Shown here: positions 21,101 through 27,920 of the stretch, piece after piece
Layout of the letters: each line of letters starts with the position of its first letter
How positions within the stretch are numbered: the first letter of the stretch is position 1
NCBI GenBank assembly: GCA_036824045.1
Contig: DAITAZ010000005.1
Span: forward strand, 1 to 64,000
DNA: 64,000 nucleotides
Source of the DNA: DAITAZ01 sp036824045
GTDB lineage: Bacteria > Pseudomonadota > Gammaproteobacteria > Burkholderiales > Rhodocyclaceae
Direction: 5' to 3'
Program-made: the position numbers and the translations under genes
The notes under the pieces: generated by a model
The model's input: only the letters and a program-made list of their open reading frames with translations
Databases searched by the model: none
Told to the model about the DNA's origin: nothing

Positions 21101-22890
21101 ATGCTCTCCGGCACGGCGGGGGCCGCAAGTTTGGCGCGATCGGTACGTACGTCGGTGGCGGCATCCGGCGCCACACCGAGGGTCCGCAGCGCCCCCACCA
21201 TCACCTGGGCAAAAACCGGGGCCGCCACTTCGCCGCCGTAATGCTTGCCGTTGGACGGTTCATCCACCATCACCGCCACGATCAGGCGGGGATCGGAGGC
21301 AGGCGCCATCCCCACGAACGAGGACACATACTTGTTGGTGTAGACGCCGTCCTCCAGCTTGTGGGAGGTCCCAGTCTTGCCGCCCACCCGATACCCCGGG
21401 ATCTGGGCCTTGGGCGCGGTGCCGCCCGGCTGGACGGCCAGTTCCAGCATGTGCCGGACCGAACGGGCCGTCTGGGGCGTGAAGATCCGGCGGCTCTCCA
21501 ACTGTGCGCCTGGCTCGCGGCGACGCAGCGCCAGCGGGATCGAATCGCCATCCCGCGCCAAGGGCAGGTAGGCCTGGGCAAGCTGGAGCAGATTGACCGA
21601 GATGCCATGGCCGTAGGACATGGTGGCCTGCTCAATGGGCTTCCACTTGCGGAAGGGGCGCAAGCGGCCCGCAGCCTCACCCGCCAAACCCAGCTTGAGC
21701 GGCTGACCGAAGCCAAGATTGTCGAACATCCGCCACATCACTTCCGGCTCGTACTCCAGGGCGATCTTGGCCGCCCCCACGTTGGACGATTTCTGGATCA
21801 CCTCGGCCAGGGACAACATTCCGTGGGGATGGGCGTCGGAGATGGTGGCGCTGCCGATGGTCATCCGCCCGGGTGCCGTCTGGATGTTGCTTTCCGGACG
21901 ATAACGCCCGGACTCCAGCGCCATCGCAGCGGTGAAGGGCTTCATCGTGGACCCGGGCTCGAAGGTGTCGGTCAGGGCCCGATTGCGGGTCTGGGCACCG
22001 ACTTTCCCCTGGCTCTTGTTGGGGTTGTAAGTCGGCATGTTCACCAATGCCAGGATTTCCCCCGTCCGCACATCCAGCACCACGATTCCGCCCGCCTTCG
22101 CCTTGTGCTCGGCCATCGCGTCGCGCAGCGCCGAGAACGCCTGATGCTGGACCTTGGAGTCCATCGCCAGCGTGACGTCCCCGCCCTCCAGGGGCGCCTT
22201 GATGTATTCCTCTTCTTCCACGACCTGGCGGCGGCGGTCGATCACCACCCGGCGGCTGCCGGACTGGCCGGTCAGCTCACTGTCAAAGGCAAACTCGATG
22301 CCTTCCACACCCTTGTCGTCCACATCGGTAAAGCCCAGCAGATGCGCGGTGGTCTCGCCCAGGGGGTAATAGCGGCGGTAGCCCTTGCGCTGCTCGATGA
22401 TCTTCAGGTTCATCGCCGCAATCTGGTCCGCCACCTCGGGCGCCACCTGACGCTTCAGCAACACGGCTTTCTTGCCCTTGGCGCCCAAGCCCAACTGGCT
22501 CCGCTTCTCCTCGAGCTCCACCGTGCTGATGCCAAGCAGGCCGGCCAACTGGCGGGACTGGGCGGGCGTCATCACCAGATCTTCTTCCTTGCTCTTGCCT
22601 TTTTCCTTGTCGTCCGGGCGCACGACCATCCAGATGGACTTGACCGGCGCGCTCTGGGCCAGCACTTCGCCATTGCGGTCCACCACGCGCCCGCGGCTGG
22701 CCGGAATCTCCAATGCGCGGGAATAGCGCTCCGCACCCTTCTTCTGCAGGAAATCCTCGTTGAAGCTCTGCAGGTAGAGCGAACGCCCGACCAAGAGCAG
22801 GAAACTGCCCAGCAGCAGCACCAACACCAAACGCGCCCGCCACGTGGGCAGGAGCTCGCGGAGGCTGACGGGGTCCAGTTCCGGTTTCAT
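21097..22890 (-). CDS. ftsI: Septal peptidoglycan transpeptidase FtsI (PBP3)
   Basis: Class B penicillin-binding protein that crosslinks septal wall and partners FtsW. It has a short cytoplasmic N-terminus, one membrane helix (about residues 20-38, LVLVLLLGSFLLLVGRSL), the class B dimerisation domain with ASRGRVVDRNGEVLA, and the three transpeptidase motifs: S-T-M-K in FEPGSTMKPF, S-S-N in IQKSSNVG, and K-T-G in GGKTGTSHK. 597 residues. ATG at 22890 overlaps the ftsL stop codon. Confidence 0.98.
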   Translation of the reverse strand: MKPELDPVSLRELLPTWRARLVLVLLLGSFLLLVGRSLYLQSFNEDFLQKKGAERYSRALEIPASRGRVVDRNGEVLAQSAPVKSIWMVVRPDDKEKGKSKEEDLVMTPAQSRQLAGLLGISTVELEEKRSQLGLGAKGKKAVLLKRQVAPEVADQIAAMNLKIIEQRKGYRRYYPLGETTAHLLGFTDVDDKGVEGIEFAFDSELTGQSGSRRVVIDRRRQVVEEEEYIKAPLEGGDVTLAMDSKVQHQAFSALRDAMAEHKAKAGGIVVLDVRTGEILALVNMPTYNPNKSQGKVGAQTRNRALTDTFEPGSTMKPFTAAMALESGRYRPESNIQTAPGRMTIGSATISDAHPHGMLSLAEVIQKSSNVGAAKIALEYEPEVMWRMFDNLGFGQPLKLGLAGEAAGRLRPFRKWKPIEQATMSYGHGISVNLLQLAQAYLPLARDGDSIPLALRRREPGAQLESRRIFTPQTARSVRHMLELAVQPGGTAPKAQIPGYRVGGKTGTSHKLEDGVYTNKYVSSFVGMAPASDPRLIVAVMVDEPSNGKHYGGEVAAPVFAQVMVGALRTLGVAPDAATDVRTDRAKLAAPAVPESM

Positions 22891-23159
22891 CGCCCGGCCG
22901 GCTCCACGACCACCATGCCACGCGGGTCCGGCGCCCGCATCTTCAACTGGTCCCGCGCGATCTGCTCCACCCGGCCATGATTGGCCCAGGTGCGCCGCTC
23001 CAGTTGCAGTTGCCCCCACTCCACCTCGAGTTGGCGCATCCGCTCTTGCTCCCGTTCCAACTCGGAAAACAGCCGACGCGCCTGGTGCTGGCCAGTGATC
23101 ACGGCCAGGGCGCACCCCACCACCGCCAGGAGAAGGAGAACATTCAGACGGGCCATCAT
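22887..23159 (-). CDS. ftsL: Cell division protein FtsL
   Basis: Small bitopic membrane protein of the FtsQLB complex. A single membrane helix (about residues 5-22) is followed by a periplasmic coiled coil (about 28-60, with RRLFSELEREQERMRQLE) and a C-terminal tail. 90 residues. Two adjacent ATG codons at 23159 and 23156 can start it. It is assigned by position between rsmH and ftsI and by topology, because FtsL sequences are poorly conserved. No ftsB lies in this window. Confidence 0.93.
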   Translation of the reverse strand: MMARLNVLLLLAVVGCALAVITGQHQARRLFSELEREQERMRQLEVEWGQLQLERRTWANHGRVEQIARDQLKMRAPDPRGMVVVEPAGR

Positions 23160-23161
23160 GA

Positions 23162-24100
23162 TCAGACGCGCTCCGCCACACGCATCATGGCGCTGCGCGC
23201 CCGGGGGTTGGCCGCGATTTCCGCCTCGGAAGGACGTACCGCCTTGCCCACCAGCCGCAAAGGCGGCCGAGGCAGATCGGCGTCACGGACCGGCAGCCCC
23301 CGCGGGACTTGCGGCGGACGCGACTGGTCGCGCAAAAAGCGCTTGACGATCCGATCTTCGAGGGAGTGAAAACTGATCACCACAACCCGCCCCCCCGCCG
23401 CTAGATGCTCAACGCACTGCGGCAGGACTCGCGATAGCTCTTCAAGCTCTTGATTGACGTGAATCCGTACAGCCTGGAAGCTCCGCGTCGCCGGATGCTG
23501 GCCCGGCTCGCGTGTCCGCACGGCTTTTGCCACGAGCGCGGCAAACTGGCCAGTTGTTGAGAGGGGCTGACGATCCGGCCCTGACCGAGCAGCAACAACC
23601 GCCTTTGCAACCGCATGAGCAAACCGTTCCTCGCCATAATTTCTTATTACCTCCGCTATTTCCTGTTCCTCGGCAGTCGCCAGCCATTCAGCCGCCGTTT
23701 GCCCCCCCGTGGTATCCATGCGCATGTCGAGCGGCGCATCGAACCGAAAACTCATGCCTCGTGCGGGATCATCCAACTGGGGGGAAGACACCCCCAGATC
23801 CAGCAACACACCATCCACCCGCTCCACACCCTGCTCAGCCAGCACCTCGGCCAAACGGGCGAAAGGCGCGTGCACCAGGGTCAGACGCGCATCGTCCAGC
23901 CCCCGCCCGGCAATAACCGCAGCCGGATCCCGATCCAGCGCGATCAACCGTCCCTGAGGGCCCAACCGCTCAAGGATCGCCCGGCTGTGCCCACCCCGAC
24001 CAAACGTGCCATCCACATAGACACCAGCGGGGCGGATCGCCAGGCCGTCCACCGCTTCGGCCAGCAAAACCGTTACGTGAAACCCATCCGGCGCGGTCAC
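23162..24100 (-). CDS. rsmH: 16S rRNA (cytosine(1402)-N4)-methyltransferase RsmH
   Basis: Methylates N4 of C1402 in the ribosomal P site. The HVTVLLAEAVDGL start, the SAM-binding VDGTFGRGGHSRAIL, LLDLGVSSPQLDD, and the C-terminal SFHSLEDRIVKRFLRDQ are all typical. 312 residues. The start is GTG at 24100, overlapping the mraZ stop (GTGA). Interestingly rsmI, which makes the 2'-O-methylation of the same nucleotide, is also in this window. Confidence 0.97.
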   Translation of the reverse strand: MTAPDGFHVTVLLAEAVDGLAIRPAGVYVDGTFGRGGHSRAILERLGPQGRLIALDRDPAAVIAGRGLDDARLTLVHAPFARLAEVLAEQGVERVDGVLLDLGVSSPQLDDPARGMSFRFDAPLDMRMDTTGGQTAAEWLATAEEQEIAEVIRNYGEERFAHAVAKAVVAARSGPDRQPLSTTGQFAALVAKAVRTREPGQHPATRSFQAVRIHVNQELEELSRVLPQCVEHLAAGGRVVVISFHSLEDRIVKRFLRDQSRPPQVPRGLPVRDADLPRPPLRLVGKAVRPSEAEIAANPRARSAMMRVAERV

Positions 24101-24543
24101 AGCGTCAGCCCTTCCATGCCTGCGGGCAGCAAGTCCTCGCCCAGGGCAAAAATCTCGTCCTGCTGTTTCTGCCAGCCGGCGTCGGACCACAGCTCGAAGT
24201 GGCTTCCCTGACCCACCAGCCAGACATCCTTTTCCAGGCCTGCGTACTTGCGCAGCTCGGGCGCAATCAACATCCGGCCTGCCGAATCCATCTCTTCTTC
24301 CCGGGCAAAACCGATCAAGAGACGCTTGAGCAGAGCGCCCTGCTTTTCGAGGCTGGAGGCCGCCAGGACCTTGTCCCGGATCGGTTCCCACGCCGCAGCG
24401 GGATAGATCAACAAACACCGATGGGGATGCGCAGTAACCACCAACTGTCCGGAAGACTGTTTGTGCAGGGAGTCACGATAACGCGTAGGGATCGCCATCC
24501 GACCCTTCGCGTCCATCGTCAGCGCTGCCGCTCCCTGAAACAT
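24097..24543 (-). CDS. mraZ: Transcriptional regulator MraZ
   Basis: First gene of the dcw cluster. MraZ proteins form oligomeric rings of two SpoVT/AbrB-like domains and repress their own operon by binding TGGG repeats upstream. Both domains show the family hallmark: LTMDAKGRMAIPTRYRD (about 8-24) and EEMDSAGRMLIAPELRK (about 81-97). 148 residues, normal length. The matching phased repeats are seen immediately upstream. Confidence 0.97.
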   Translation of the reverse strand: MFQGAAALTMDAKGRMAIPTRYRDSLHKQSSGQLVVTAHPHRCLLIYPAAAWEPIRDKVLAASSLEKQGALLKRLLIGFAREEEMDSAGRMLIAPELRKYAGLEKDVWLVGQGSHFELWSDAGWQKQQDEIFALGEDLLPAGMEGLTL

Positions 24544-24582
24544 TCGCTCTTCCTATCTTCGGGGCGGCGGGAGTCGGAAAAT

Positions 24583-24636
24583 CCCAACTTTCCCCACTTT
24601 CACCCACTTTTCCCCACTCTAGTAAAAATTCCCCCA
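24583..24636 (-). promoter_or_regulatory. MraZ operator: TGGG repeats at 10-bp spacing
   Basis: On the minus strand TGGG occurs at 24583-24586, 24593-24596, 24603-24606 and 24613-24616, exactly 10 bp apart, and once more in register at 24633-24636 with one repeat position skipped. MraZ is known to bind such direct repeats. The outermost consecutive repeat touches the -10 element and the extra one lies in the -10/-35 spacer, so bound MraZ should block RNA polymerase. Confidence 0.88.
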
Positions 24637-24644
24637 CCGGTCAA
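24616..24644 (-). promoter_or_regulatory. Main dcw promoter (Pmra)
   Basis: On the minus strand TTGACC (24639-24644) and TAGAGT (24616-24621) are separated by 17 bases, a good sigma70 promoter. It lies about 70 bases before the mraZ ATG. Confidence 0.78.
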
Positions 24645-24852
24645 GGCACGACGTTTCAATTTTTTTCTGTCAACACAAAGACTTAGGAACCATTCCTACA
24701 AGGAGGAATAGCCCCTGAGAAGCCAAAAACGGTGAAAAATAAGAGAGATAGGAGAGACTTCAAAAGTGAAGTCTGAAAAACGATTCTGTGGGAATTTTTC
24801 TGACACGAAGAACTCGCGCCAGCAGGACAAAAGTCACATCAAATCATACAGC
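24645..24852. other. AT-rich spacer between mraZ and rnpB
   Basis: About 210 bases without a gene, much lower in GC than the surroundings. It holds a 7-bp hairpin (GACTTCA at 24756-24762, TGAAGTC at 24767-24773), a consensus -35 hexamer TTGACA on the minus strand (24668-24673) without a matching -10, and A/T runs. The rnpB transcript must end in or before this stretch; no canonical terminator is obvious. Confidence 0.6.
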
Positions 24853-25248
24853 TAAAGTGGGAAGCCCGTCTGTAAGCCGGATTCTGTCCAAAGCCCGTAA
24901 AGGGCTTCTGGGTAACCATTCCTCTGGGCGACCGGTCTCCCGGCCGCTCTAGCAGCCTACCCGGGAGCAGCGCGAGCCACGCTGTTGCTCCCCTATTTGG
25001 CCTTGCCCCGGATGGGGTTTACCGTGCCAGCCGTGTTACCACCGCTGCGGTGGGCTCTTACCCCACCGTTTCACCCTTGCCGGCCCACCACGAGGGGTGA
25101 GCTTAGGCGGTCTGTTCTCTGTTGCACTTTCCGTCGCTTTGACCCGAAGGCTTATGGCGCCCGGCCGTTAGCCGGCATCCTGCTCTGCGGGGCCCGGACT
25201 TTCCTCCATCGCACCGAAGCGACAGCGGTTACCCGACGGACTTCCCGC
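24853..25248 (-). ncRNA. rnpB: RNase P RNA, class A
   Basis: Catalytic RNA that trims tRNA 5' ends. Read on the minus strand it has the universally conserved blocks: GAGGAAAGTCCGGGC near the 5' end, GTGCAACAGAGA, AAGGGTGAAA followed by GGTAAGAGC, GCAAGGCCAAATAGG, and near the 3' end AGAATCCGGCTTACAGAC. The terminal helix P1 is formed by GGGAAGTCCGTC (5') and GACGGGCTTCCC (3'), which pair apart from one wobble. The 5' end is probably at 25246 and the 3' end near 24853-24859; both ends are good to a few bases. Confidence 0.96.
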
Positions 25249-25252
25249 CGCA

Positions 25253-25258
25253 ATACTA
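25253..25258 (-). promoter_or_regulatory. Probable rnpB -10 element
   Basis: TAGTAT on the minus strand ends seven bases before the predicted RNA 5' end at 25246. No good -35 is visible at 16-18 bases. Confidence 0.5.
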
Positions 25259-25662
25259 CACCGAACCCATCCCCGCATCGCCCACTGGCAGTGCGCAACG
25301 GCAATCCAGACGCCCTTATCGCAATGCTGCTGCGCAGCAATTCAATCTCCAACGGGGATCATGCGGCGAACAGGAAGGTCGACCGACCGATTTTGCTGCG
25401 AAGGCAAAGATTGAAATAGCGGTAAAAACCCGTTCAATTCCGGTTGGTTATAACGGGTATGCTGCGTACGATATAGGGGTTTTCCCGTGCATCGCAACAA
25501 AACCCGTTGACGGAACAAATCGATTCAATAGAATCAAATCCATTGCAGCGCAACATTACAAAAAGCCAGGGTGATCGCTGGCATCGGGCAGGACCAGCCC
25601 CCAGAGCGACATAAAGAAGAAGTTCACTAATCAATACCCATCACCAAATTAGGAGTCTGACC
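25259..25662. other. 404-base spacer between rnpB and the phasin gene
   Basis: No convincing coding region. It contains the divergent promoters for rnpB (left) and the phasin gene (right), several short TTTTCCCG/ACCCGTT-like motifs around 25430-25510, and a 128-base phasin leader ending in TAGGAGTCTGACC before the ATG. Confidence 0.6.
25507..25534 (+). promoter_or_regulatory. Phasin gene promoter with palindrome over the -10
   Basis: TTGACG at 25507-25512 and TAGAAT at 25529-25534 with a 16-base spacer, a good sigma70 promoter. The -10 lies inside a small inverted repeat, GATTC-AATA-GAATC (25522-25535), which could be a repressor site. Confidence 0.65.
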
Positions 25663-26214
25663 ATGTCCGTCAACCTTGACAAAATCGCCGCCCAGAACAA
25701 AGCCAACGTGGAAACCGCGCTGAGCCTGGCTAACGCCGCCTTCGCCAGCGCCGAGCGTCTGGCCGCGCTGAACCTGAACACCGCCCGCTCCGTGCTGGAA
25801 GACGTGGTGTCCAACGCCAAGGCCATCCTGAGCGTGAAGGACGTGCAGGAACTGGCTTCCCTGCAGAACGCCGCTGCCCAGCCCCTGGTGGAAAAGGCTG
25901 TTGCCTACTCCAAGAGCGTCTACGAAATCGCCACCCAGACCCAGGGCGAGTTCGCCAAGGTCGTCGAAGCCCAAGTAGGTGAAGTGAACAAGGCGTTTGC
26001 CGAAGCCCTCGACCAGGCTGCCAAGTCCGCTCCCGCTGGTTCCGACGTGGCCGTGGCCGCCGTCAAATCCGCCATCGCTGCCGCCAACTCTGCCTACGAG
26101 AGCCTGACCAAGGCTGCCAAGCAAGTTGCAGAAGTTGCTGAAGCCAATGTGGCTGCCGCCACCGATGCAACGGTCAAGGCTGTCGGTTCCGCCAAGGGCA
26201 AGAAGGCCGCCTGA
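25663..26214 (+). CDS. phaP: Phasin family protein
   Basis: Amphipathic protein expected to coat polyhydroxyalkanoate granules. 183 residues, almost wholly alpha-helical and rich in Ala, Val, Glu and Lys, with phasin signatures NVETALSLANAAFASAERL and LNTARSVLEDVVSNAKAIL, and a basic AKGKKAA C-terminus as in many betaproteobacterial PhaP proteins. A strong AGGAG ribosome binding site lies eight bases before the ATG. It stands alone between its own promoter and a powerful terminator. Codon use is strongly biased, with many CTG, GCC and AAG codons, which suggests high expression. No PHA synthase is in the window. Confidence 0.9.
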   Translation: MSVNLDKIAAQNKANVETALSLANAAFASAERLAALNLNTARSVLEDVVSNAKAILSVKDVQELASLQNAAAQPLVEKAVAYSKSVYEIATQTQGEFAKVVEAQVGEVNKAFAEALDQAAKSAPAGSDVAVAAVKSAIAAANSAYESLTKAAKQVAEVAEANVAAATDATVKAVGSAKGKKAA

Positions 26215-26235
26215 ACGGCACCAGCCTGATGCCAC

Positions 26236-26255
26236 GGGGAGGCTGCGGCCTCCCC
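26236..26255 (+). terminator. First hairpin after the phasin gene
   Basis: GGGGAGGC and GCCTCCCC form an 8-bp stem with a four-base loop, 22 bases after the stop codon. There is no T run, so it probably protects the 3' end or helps the stronger hairpin that follows. Confidence 0.45.
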
Positions 26256-26261
26256 CTGGAG

Positions 26262-26299
26262 CAAAAGCAAAGCCCCGCTTCGGCGGGGCTTTGCTTTTG
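26262..26299 (+). terminator. Strong bidirectional terminator
   Basis: A perfect 17-bp stem with a TTCG tetraloop (26262-26278 pairs with 26283-26299). Its arms start and end in A and T runs, so it can act in both directions, for phaP from the left and for the cinA-like operon from the right. Confidence 0.9.
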
Positions 26300-26366
26300 T
26301 TACCTCGATAGATGCGGGAGGGGGAACTGGACGATCGCTTCCGGAATCCGTTCAGCTACTCCAGCC

Positions 26367-27134
26367 TCAAGGCGCCCGCTTGGCCTCACGCCGGTCGTGG
26401 TACTCATCCCCACGCGCATCGAGTTCCGCCCGGATCTCCGCCATGGCTGCCCGTACGGCGACAGGTTCCCCGCGCATTCCAAGCTCCAGATGCCGGCGGA
26501 CCTGAGCATTGCCGAAGGATGGCAGGCTGAACAGTGTGGCCTCCGGATAGTCGGCGGTAATCCGTTGCATCAAATCCAGCAGCAGGCCTTCGCCCACCTC
26601 ATAGACAACCACGGCCTCTTCCGCCTCGGGCCGGGCGTGGAACAAGTGTCCGTACTGCTGCTCCAGCACCGACTCCATCATCGGCCAGGCCATTTCCGGA
26701 AAGCCCGGCAGGAAGTGATGGTCTCCCACACTGAAGCCCGGAATCCGGTTGAACGGATTGGGAATGATCCGCGCCCCCTTGGGAAATTCCCCTAATCGCA
26801 GGCGCTGCACAGTCAGTTCGGCGCCGAAACGGGCGCGGATTTCTGCCTCCGCATCCGGATGGAGTTGCAGTTCCACACCCAGCGCCGCGGCAGCGGCCTG
26901 CCGCGTGTGATCGTCAGGCGTCGCGCCGATGCCGCCGAAGCTGAACACGACATCACGCCCGGCCAGTGTGCGCGCCAGGGTTGCCGTGAGCAGTCCCCGG
27001 TCATCACCCAAGTATTGGACCCAAGCCAGTTTCAGGCCGCGTTGGCGCAAGATATCGATGGCCCGGGTGAAATGCTTGTCCTGCCGGGAGCCGGAGGTAA
27101 TCTCGTCACCGATGATCAGCAGCCCGAAACCCAT
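26367..27134 (-). CDS. CinA N-terminal domain / molybdopterin-binding family protein (COG1058)
   Basis: 255 residues matching the MoaB/MogA-like domain of competence/damage-inducible protein CinA, without the C-terminal nicotinamide-nucleotide amidase domain. Visible signatures are LIIGDEITSG near the N-terminus, GRDVVFSFGGIGATPDDHTR (about residues 58-77), and PGFPEMAWPM. The substrate of stand-alone versions is not known to me; the homologous CinA domain hydrolyses ADP-ribose. GGAGACATCC precedes the ATG. It is the last gene of a probable hrpA-EI24-cinA transcript. Confidence 0.88.
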   Translation of the reverse strand: MGFGLLIIGDEITSGSRQDKHFTRAIDILRQRGLKLAWVQYLGDDRGLLTATLARTLAGRDVVFSFGGIGATPDDHTRQAAAAALGVELQLHPDAEAEIRARFGAELTVQRLRLGEFPKGARIIPNPFNRIPGFSVGDHHFLPGFPEMAWPMMESVLEQQYGHLFHARPEAEEAVVVYEVGEGLLLDLMQRITADYPEATLFSLPSFGNAQVRRHLELGMRGEPVAVRAAMAEIRAELDARGDEYHDRREAKRAP

Positions 27135-27146
27135 GGATGTCTCCTT

Positions 27147-27884
27147 TCAGTTAACCAGCACCGGCAGACCCCGGCGCTGCCGCAGGGCCTCCAGGCAATA
27201 GTGGACGTAGGCCAGGCCCGCGTAGGCTGGCGCGATGAAATTCACCAGCGGTACATAGGCCAGCGCCCCCGCCCCCAGCCCTACCCAGAACAGCCGGGTA
27301 TGCTCGCTTGCGAACAGCGTGCGCATCTCTTCCGCATCCGCGTGCTCCATCAAGGCGTCGTAACGATAGGCGCGGCGGTTGAGATAAGCCGACAGCACCC
27401 AGGGCAACACCAAGGCCAGTCCCGGAATCAGCCACAGGGGCAAGGTCAGCGCCAGCCACAGCAAATACCAGAGCACGGCCACGATCGCGTTCCACACACT
27501 GCCTGCAATCGATCCCCCCTTGCGCCGTTCTAGCTCCGGATAATCCATCGCCGCGACCCGGGTAAGCATCATCGGCAATGCAACCGCTGCCACGATGAGC
27601 GATGTGGTGACGTACATTAGGGGCAGCGCCAGCAGGATCAACAGCAACTTGGCGGTCACCAGCACCACCGCCGCCACCCATTGGGAACCGGAAAGCCAGT
27701 CCTGCAACCAGCCAATGGACTGGAACCAGGCCAGCGCAGCTTCCGCCAACGCAGAAAGGAAGGAAAACCCCAGCGCCAGCCACACCAGCCCCGAGACGAG
27801 CACGGGCCAAGTCAGATGCCAGAGGATGGAAGGCTGGCGCAGGGAGGCAAAAGCCCGAAGGAAAGCAGTTGTAACGGGGTTCAT
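27147..27884 (-). CDS. EI24 domain membrane protein (CysZ-like)
   Basis: 245-residue polytopic inner membrane protein of the EI24/CysZ superfamily. Hydrophobic segments lie at about residues 25-50, 68-105, 132-165 and 197-222. Conserved landmarks are the N-terminal F-L-R-A-F-A-S-L-R-Q-P, the central LWLALTLPLWLIPGLALVLPW, and SAYLNRRAYRYDALMEHA. CysZ transports sulfate, but this subgroup has no established substrate. It sits 36 bases after hrpA and 12 bases before the cinA-like gene. Confidence 0.85.
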   Translation of the reverse strand: MNPVTTAFLRAFASLRQPSILWHLTWPVLVSGLVWLALGFSFLSALAEAALAWFQSIGWLQDWLSGSQWVAAVVLVTAKLLLILLALPLMYVTTSLIVAAVALPMMLTRVAAMDYPELERRKGGSIAGSVWNAIVAVLWYLLWLALTLPLWLIPGLALVLPWVLSAYLNRRAYRYDALMEHADAEEMRTLFASEHTRLFWVGLGAGALAYVPLVNFIAPAYAGLAYVHYCLEALRQRRGLPVLVN

Positions 27885-27920
27885 GGATCAACGTTTCTCA
27901 GGCGATTGTAGGGGCGGCCG

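Noticed and set aside
24756..24773. Small hairpin in the AT-rich spacer as the rnpB terminator
   Set aside because: It is about 80 bases beyond the RNA 3' end and is not followed by a T run in the direction of rnpB.
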